Below, one piece after another: positions 59,797 to 64,000 of a stretch of 64,000 bases of DNA. The notes beneath the pieces were generated by a model. It did no database searches and was not told the DNA's origin. It worked only from the letters and a program-made list of their open reading frames with translations. Location of the stretch: positions 3,057,501-3,121,500 of the forward strand of contig NC_014623.1 of assembly GCF_000165485.1 (NCBI RefSeq), in the 5' to 3' direction. This DNA comes from Stigmatella aurantiaca DW4/3-1. GTDB taxonomy: Bacteria > Myxococcota > Myxococcia > Myxococcales > Myxococcaceae. How positions within the stretch are numbered: the first letter of the stretch is position 1; every line of letters begins with the position of its first letter. The translations under genes were made by a program, and so were the position numbers.

Positions 59797-60075
59797 CTGT
59801 GGACAGCTCCGGGACAGCCCGTGGACAGGTGTCTGTCCACAGTTTTCGTGAGTGATTGCGAGAAGATAGGTCACTGTGGACAGTGTGGACAGGTTTTGAA
59901 GAGTACCCCTACGTCATGTGCACGCGCATGCGAGCGCGCGTGCGAGTGCGCGCCCGCGCATGCGTGGCTCTCCCCATAAAAGCTGTCCACACTGTCCAGA
60001 GTGATGTTTTCCTTAAAGAATTCATGGAGATAAGTGTGGACAGCTTGCTGTCCACACCTGTCCACGCTGTCCACA
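59797..60075. other. Candidate replication origin: DnaA-box-like iterons
   Basis: Eleven copies of TGTGGACAG or its complement CTGTCCACA (with one-base variants) at about 59797, 59819, 59833, 59874, 59883, 59983, 59992, 60035, 60048, 60058 and 60067. High-GC DnaA boxes read TTGTCCACA, one base different. An AT-rich stretch (60003-60036) lies among them. The cluster sits between the divergent early operons. Origin function is inferred; a phage initiator or operator array is the alternative. Confidence 0.6.
59917..59967. repeat. Alternating purine-pyrimidine GC tract
   Basis: About 50 bases of nearly perfect GT/GC alternation (TGTGCACGCGCATGCGAGCG and onward). Such tracts can adopt Z-form or extrude cruciforms; it lies in the middle of the iteron cluster. 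Confidence 0.6.
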
Positions 60076-60943
60076 CCCACTCGTGAAGTAAAGACTGGTG
60101 CGGCTGACTGTGAAGGAGTGGGCGGGCGAGGCACGTGGCGCCGAGTGGCGCGTCTTCACCATGGCCTGCGCATGCCCGCAGGACGGCCGGAAACGGCCTC
60201 CACGCGCGTGAAGGGGAGGAGGGGCTGGTTGCTGCCAGCCCTCCGTGCCGCCTGCGCCCTGTCAGGGCTGTCGCGCCTCCACGTGAGGGGCGCGAGTCCC
60301 ACCGGCAGCCAGCTCTCCCGTGAAGCAACGGCGATGATACAGAGAGAGAAGATGTTTCACTTCGCGCACGCCCGAGTGCGTGGACGGTTCAACGCTCCCG
60401 GCGCCGACGGAGTCCGAGCGGCGACGTGCGGGCATGAAAGTCGCAAGTCGCGCGGCCGTGTCCTCGACGGCACAGCGGTCAGTCTGGATGCTCTCGCTGG
60501 AAAATTCGAGCGCAGCAAGAGCGCCACTGAATGCGTGACTGTCTGGCTATTGGGAGCTTGGGAGGGGGTTGATACATGGATAACAAGTATCGCCATGAAG
60601 CGCGGAGGGGCGTTGGCGACATGGGAGGCCTCAAGGCGCGTTTTTCGTCACGCCGTCACGCCGTGGTCACGCCCAGGTTGCACCGTGTCGTGCGTATCGA
60701 GTGGAGGCATGTTTCAGCCGAGGTCCCGTCCTTGGCTGCGTGGGGGCAGCGTGAATTCCAGACTCAGCAAGGTATGCAGAACTGTTGCGAGTGGAGCGCT
60801 CCCGCTGGTGGCGCCAACGAGCCCGCGCGCCGTTCATCATGGGTGTGGGCTGTGCCGTGGGAGCACCGTCCCAGCTTCTTTGGGCGCGCCCCGCTTCCGT
60901 TGCCGTGCCCCCAGGCGGAAGGGGCCCGCCTGTTACCGTAGCG
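60076..60943. other. 870-bp region without a supported gene
   Basis: ORFs on both strands lack ribosome sites and protein-like composition. It separates the iteron cluster from the sigma-like gene and probably holds early regulatory sequence. A plus frame from 60334 is the least unlikely ORF. Confidence 0.4.
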
Positions 60944-62017
60944 GTGTCTCTGGGTGGCCCGGGCGCGCGTAACGCCCGCCTCTTCCGACGACTGACGCGC
61001 CGCAGCCACGAGGCTCCCACCGAAGAAGGGGCTGCCTCGGAGGCGCTGGCGGCATTTCCTCAACGGGGCTCGGCCTTGTCTCCCCTCTCCCCCGGCACCT
61101 CCCGCGCGCCGAGCGCAGGGCCGGGACGGCATGCACCTGTGAGTCGTGGTTGGGATGCTCTCCATCGAGAGCTTGGCGCGGCCCTCCAGACGGCCGAGGC
61201 GCGGCGCGCCTATCGCCTGGTGCGGAGCAACTGGGAGGCGCTCTCCGGTTTCGAGGAGCCGGAGGCCCTTGTTTCATTTCTCACGGCACGAGAAGGCGAC
61301 TCTCACGTCAAGGATGGCTTACTCGCGGGCCTCGTCGTCATGGTTCAGACGGGAGCCGCTGCCAGCTTCTTCGTGGCCTTGTTGTGGCTGAGCCTGTGGC
61401 CCGGGTTGGACAGCGTGTATCGCCGATGTCTCAGGCGCACGGAGCAGCCGCCCGCGGAGGTGGTGTCCTCGGTGGCCGCGTCATTCATGGCCCTCGTGGC
61501 ACGCGTCAATTTGTCAGGCGTCCATCGCGTGGCGGGGACACTCGTGCGCGGGACCGAGCGCGATGTCCTCAAGGCCTGGCACAAAGAGCTGGTGGAGCAA
61601 CGCCGCCGCGCGCGCCTTGAGTCGCTGACGGACGTGGACGGCGGGGCGCCCTCGGTGCAGTGGCTCACTCCCCTCGTCTCGCGAGCCCGCTCCTTCAACG
61701 CCGAGGTGGAGGAGCTGCGCGCCTGGCTCCTCCCGCTGACTGGGGAGGACACTGAGCTGGTGGTGTCCCTCGTCCTTCGCGAAGAGGACGTTGTCGAGGT
61801 GGCAGCGAGCCTTGGGGTGTCGCCCGAAACGGCGCGCAAGCGCGTCCGGAGGGCACTGACTCGCCTGCGGAAAATGAAGAATAAAATCCCCGAAAAAGAT
61901 TTCTTGTCCCGAAATGGCGGGTGGGGGTGCTTTTTAGAGTTTGTGGATTCTGAAACAACCGAGAGGGAGCGGCTGAGGGGAGTCACGAATCGCATGTCCC
62001 CTACGCGCGCCGCCTGA
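60944..62017 (+). CDS. Sigma-like regulator with region-4 HTH
   Basis: About 357 aa from a GTG at 60944; the start is uncertain (a GTG at 61139, reading SRGWDALHRELGAALQ, is possible). The C-terminal EEDVVEVAASLGVSPETARK followed by RVRRALTRLRK is a clear sigma-70 region 4 helix-turn-helix. Helical segments ahead (DSVYRRCLRRTEQPPAEVVS; DVLKAWHKELVEQRRRARLE) could be region 2, but the -10-reading motif is not convincing. Its 3' end carries the second copy of the 46-bp element inside the reading frame, which suggests self- or cross-regulation of the operon downstream. Confidence 0.6.
   Translation: MSLGGPGARNARLFRRLTRRSHEAPTEEGAASEALAAFPQRGSALSPLSPGTSRAPSAGPGRHAPVSRGWDALHRELGAALQTAEARRAYRLVRSNWEALSGFEEPEALVSFLTAREGDSHVKDGLLAGLVVMVQTGAAASFFVALLWLSLWPGLDSVYRRCLRRTEQPPAEVVSSVAASFMALVARVNLSGVHRVAGTLVRGTERDVLKAWHKELVEQRRRARLESLTDVDGGAPSVQWLTPLVSRARSFNAEVEELRAWLLPLTGEDTELVVSLVLREEDVVEVAASLGVSPETARKRVRRALTRLRKMKNKIPEKDFLSRNGGWGCFLEFVDSETTERERLRGVTNRMSPTRAA
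61893..61938 (+). promoter_or_regulatory. 46-bp element, plus copy
   Basis: AAAAAGATTTCTTGTCCCG, AAATGGCGGGTGGGGG, TGCTTTTTAGA; 42 of 46 bases match the minus copy at 59657-59702. It lies within the end of the sigma-like gene, about 200 bases before the plus-strand early genes. Confidence 0.55.
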
Positions 62018-62135
62018 CTTTGGGGGAGTAACGGGGCCACCCGAGCCCCAATCCAATCCTGCTTCAACGTGCCCTGTCCGCCTCAGTGGGCAGCGACGCC
62101 CCTGTATTGCCTTCAACCGGGAAGGACTGAATTGA

Positions 62136-62489
62136 ATGAAACCAGCCGCGCGAGACAGTTTTGAGCACGATGAAACATATGTGCGCTTCACCGCGCGCAT
62201 CGACGGGCACCGCCTGCGGGTGGTGAGCCGGGGCGATGCAGGGCCGGGAGCGGAGGGGCGCGCCGCGTGTCTCTGCTGCGAATGCGAATGCGAATGCGAA
62301 GGGGCAGGGGCCAACGACTATGTCCGCATGCCGGGCCTCTTCCGCCGCTGGGAACTCGAGCACGTCGTCGACAGCACGGCGGACTTCAACGTCGAGCCGA
62401 CGGGCTGCACCGCGGACGGCACCGAGTTGTTCTCGGTGTACCGGCGCGAGCGCCACGCCTCCACCACGCACTGCCAGAAGGAGGAGTAA
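62136..62489 (+). CDS. Cys-rich early protein, 117 aa
   Basis: GGAAGGA lies upstream of the ATG. KPAARDSFEHDETYVRFTAR, then a Cys tract CLCCECECECEGAGAND encoded partly by four TGCGAA hexamers (62277-62300), then MPGLFRRWELEHVVDSTADF. The hexamer run may vary in copy number without breaking the frame (each adds CE). Adjacent to the ssDNA-binding-like gene. Function unknown. Confidence 0.6.
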   Translation: MKPAARDSFEHDETYVRFTARIDGHRLRVVSRGDAGPGAEGRAACLCCECECECEGAGANDYVRMPGLFRRWELEHVVDSTADFNVEPTGCTADGTELFSVYRRERHASTTHCQKEE

Positions 62490-62494
62490 GCACC

Positions 62495-63232
62495 ATGGCG
62501 AACAACATGTGGGAGCAGACGGCCGCGATGGCCAAGCAGCACGAGCAGCAGGGTGGTGCCTGGCTGAAGCTCGCGAATGACGGGGACACCGCCGTCGTCG
62601 TTTTCCTCGGGGAGCCGCACCCGCGCGAGGTGGTTTTCATCGACAACAAGTTCGTCCCCTTCGACGAGAAGATGAAGGCCCAGGGCCACAAGCCCTCGCT
62701 GCGCGTGGCCCTCAACGTCGGCGTCTATGGGACGCGCGAGGTCAAGGTGATGGAGCAGGCCGTCACCTTCTTCAACACGCTGATGGAGCTCCGGGCGAAG
62801 TACGGCCTGGAGAAGTGGGCCTTCGAGGTGAAGCGCAGAGGGGCGGCCAAGGACACGAAGACGACGTACAGCATTCTGCCGGACCGGCAGCTCACGGCAG
62901 AGGAGGCTTCGGCCTTCCAGGCGTTGCAGCAGCATGACCTGCCGAAGCTGTACGCGGCGGAGGCGGAGGGTGCGGCGAGCGGCGCGTCGCCCGCGGGCGC
63001 TCCCAGCGCGAAGGCGAACGAGCCCATCGACGTGAAGCTGGCGCAGGCAATCGCCACTGCTCTGAAGGCCCTGCCGCGCGAGGCCGTCGACCGCTTCCTT
63101 CAGAAGTTCGCCGTCCAGCGCATCCGCGACTTGCCGGCGTCGAAGGGCGAGCTGGCGCGCGCCTACGTCGACTCCCTCGTGGCCGAGTACTCCGCGGAGA
63201 GCGTCGCGGACGTGGATCCCTTCGGGCCGTGA
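62495..63232 (+). CDS. Putative phage ssDNA-binding protein
   Basis: 245 aa; AGGAGGAG precedes the ATG. GGAWLKLANDGDTAVVVFLG, EPHPREVVFIDNKFVPFDEK, KPSLRVALNVGVYGTREVKV and KWAFEVKRRGAAKDTKTTYS are typical of a phage family related to gp32-type single-strand DNA-binding proteins (OB core with basic loop). The C-terminal part is helical and ends in an acidic DVDPFGP tail, as SSBs often do to recruit partners. It is placed just before a helicase. Assigned by sequence pattern. Confidence 0.6.
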   Translation: MANNMWEQTAAMAKQHEQQGGAWLKLANDGDTAVVVFLGEPHPREVVFIDNKFVPFDEKMKAQGHKPSLRVALNVGVYGTREVKVMEQAVTFFNTLMELRAKYGLEKWAFEVKRRGAAKDTKTTYSILPDRQLTAEEASAFQALQQHDLPKLYAAEAEGAASGASPAGAPSAKANEPIDVKLAQAIATALKALPREAVDRFLQKFAVQRIRDLPASKGELARAYVDSLVAEYSAESVADVDPFGP

Positions 63233-63319
63233 GCCCTCGCCGCTGAAGTCGGTTGCCGTAGCCATGCGTGAAGGGGGCCTGCTGCGTGCCCCCGACGCGC
63301 CTCACTGAGGACGACAAGA

Positions 63320-64000
63320 ATGGTGGAAGACTTCTCCGAAATGCACGGGGACGGGGGACGTGTTGTCTCTCGCACCCAGGACTCCCACGTGGGCGCCGCT
63401 CCGTCCGCGCCTGCGCGCGACGCGAGCACGGCCACCGGCATGAGGACGCTTCGCGTGCGGGTGGACGCCGGGCTGCGGCTCGCGGTGGGCGACGTACCGC
63501 CCAAGGTGCTGGAGGGCCTATGCCGGGCGCTCTCCCTGCCCAACCCTGCCTTCCTGAAGCTGGTGCGGCTGCGCAAGCGCCCGGGAGCGGAGCCCCAGAC
63601 GCTGTACTTCTTCCGCCAGCAGGAGCGGGAGCTGGTGCTGCCGCGCGGGGCCATTCACCTGCTGCGCCGGGCTGCGGACGAGGCCGGCCTGACGCTCTCC
63701 TTCGAGGACGCGCGGGTGCTGCCACCCAAGCGCCTGGCGAAACTGCCGGAGGTGCCCCTGCGCGACTACCAGTCCGCGGCTGTGGAGCGACTGGTGAAGG
63801 CGACCCAGGGGATAGCGGTGCTGCCATGCGGGGCTGGGAAAAGCGTCCTCGCCGTCGGCGCAATCTCTCGGCTCCGCACGCCGACACTCATCCTCGTCCA
63901 CACCTTGGACCTGGCGGAGCAGTGGAGAGAGCACGTGCGTGAGCGCCTGGGCCTGGAGGCGGGCCTCGTGGGCGCGGGCGAGGAAGAGGTGCGGGCCGTC
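63320..64000 (+). CDS. SF2 helicase (XPB/UvrB-like), truncated by window end
   Basis: At least 227 aa, still open at the window end. Start ATG at 63320 with GAGGACGA upstream. VPLRDYQSAAVERLVKATQG (Q-like motif), IAVLPCGAGKSVLAVGAISR (Walker A GAGKS), TPTLILVHTLDLAEQWREHV (motif Ia) place it among DEAD/DEAH-type SF2 helicases, of XPB/SSL2 style. An N-terminal region (PKVLEGLCRALSLPNPAFLK) resembles the damage-recognition-like domain of that group. Likely replication or repair helicase for the phage. Confidence 0.85.
   Translation, partial: MVEDFSEMHGDGGRVVSRTQDSHVGAAPSAPARDASTATGMRTLRVRVDAGLRLAVGDVPPKVLEGLCRALSLPNPAFLKLVRLRKRPGAEPQTLYFFRQQERELVLPRGAIHLLRRAADEAGLTLSFEDARVLPPKRLAKLPEVPLRDYQSAAVERLVKATQGIAVLPCGAGKSVLAVGAISRLRTPTLILVHTLDLAEQWREHVRERLGLEAGLVGAGEEEVRAV

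Noticed and set aside
60334-60972. Plus ORF beginning MIQREKMFHFAH
   Set aside because: No ribosome site, overlaps the start region of the sigma-like gene in another frame, and composition is not protein-like after 100 residues.
62277-62300. CRISPR-like or satellite repeat
   Set aside because: Only four 6-bp units without spacers, inside a coding frame.

Overview
The window is high-GC DNA with dense GTG starts and Gly/Ala/Arg-rich proteins. Its cargo includes secreted Cys-rich proteins of the kind common in myxobacteria, so a Myxococcus/Corallococcus-type host is the best guess; this is inferred from style, with no 16S or housekeeping gene in view. About 9-64 kb is one large contractile-tailed prophage, read mostly on the minus strand (right to left), and 0.2-8.7 kb is a flank carrying defence-like genes.

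From right to left: a plus-strand replication start (truncated SF2 helicase, putative ssDNA-binding protein, a sigma-like regulator); a candidate replication origin with 11 copies of a DnaA-box-like nonamer (59.8-60.1 kb); a minus-strand nucleic-acid operon (203-aa orphan, Cas4/RecB-like nuclease, DEDD exonuclease, small PD-(D/E)XK nuclease, sigma-like factor, small-terminase candidate); a minimal tyrosine recombinase on plus; the large terminase; plus-strand cargo (SH3/NlpC-like lysin with a decayed second copy, a secreted Cys-rich protein, an SGNH lipoprotein); then the head genes (portal, Zn protein, MuF-like protein, a DNA adenine methylase-XkdF protease fusion, scaffold-like protein, major capsid), connectors and tail completion, sheath, tube, tail chaperones, tape measure, CIS-tube-like protein, LysM protein, gpD, gpV, gp25, gpJ, gpI and a repeat-built fibre. 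The tail parts list resembles extracellular contractile injection systems, but a full head module is present.

Insertions interrupt this order: a group II intron that appears to sit inside the 3' end of the tube gene, a DUF262/DUF1524 restriction-like gene next to it, and a plus-strand HTH/HNH cassette between gp25 and gpJ. The left flank encodes a 1468-aa protein joining a DUF4297-like nuclease, TIR, NACHT and a multi-helix membrane domain, and a DUF4365-type protein.

Three signals stand out. First, terminase, major capsid and sheath each carry one reading-frame break exactly at an in-frame TTA codon in a similar CTYTTAC context. Second, a 32-bp bipartite element with fixed spacing lies on the minus strand just upstream of four late gene blocks, a candidate phage-specific promoter that one of the two sigma-like proteins could read. 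Third, a 46-bp element occurs in opposite orientations on the two sides of the candidate origin. Phage end points (attL/attR) were not found, and no tRNA, rRNA or CRISPR was recognised.
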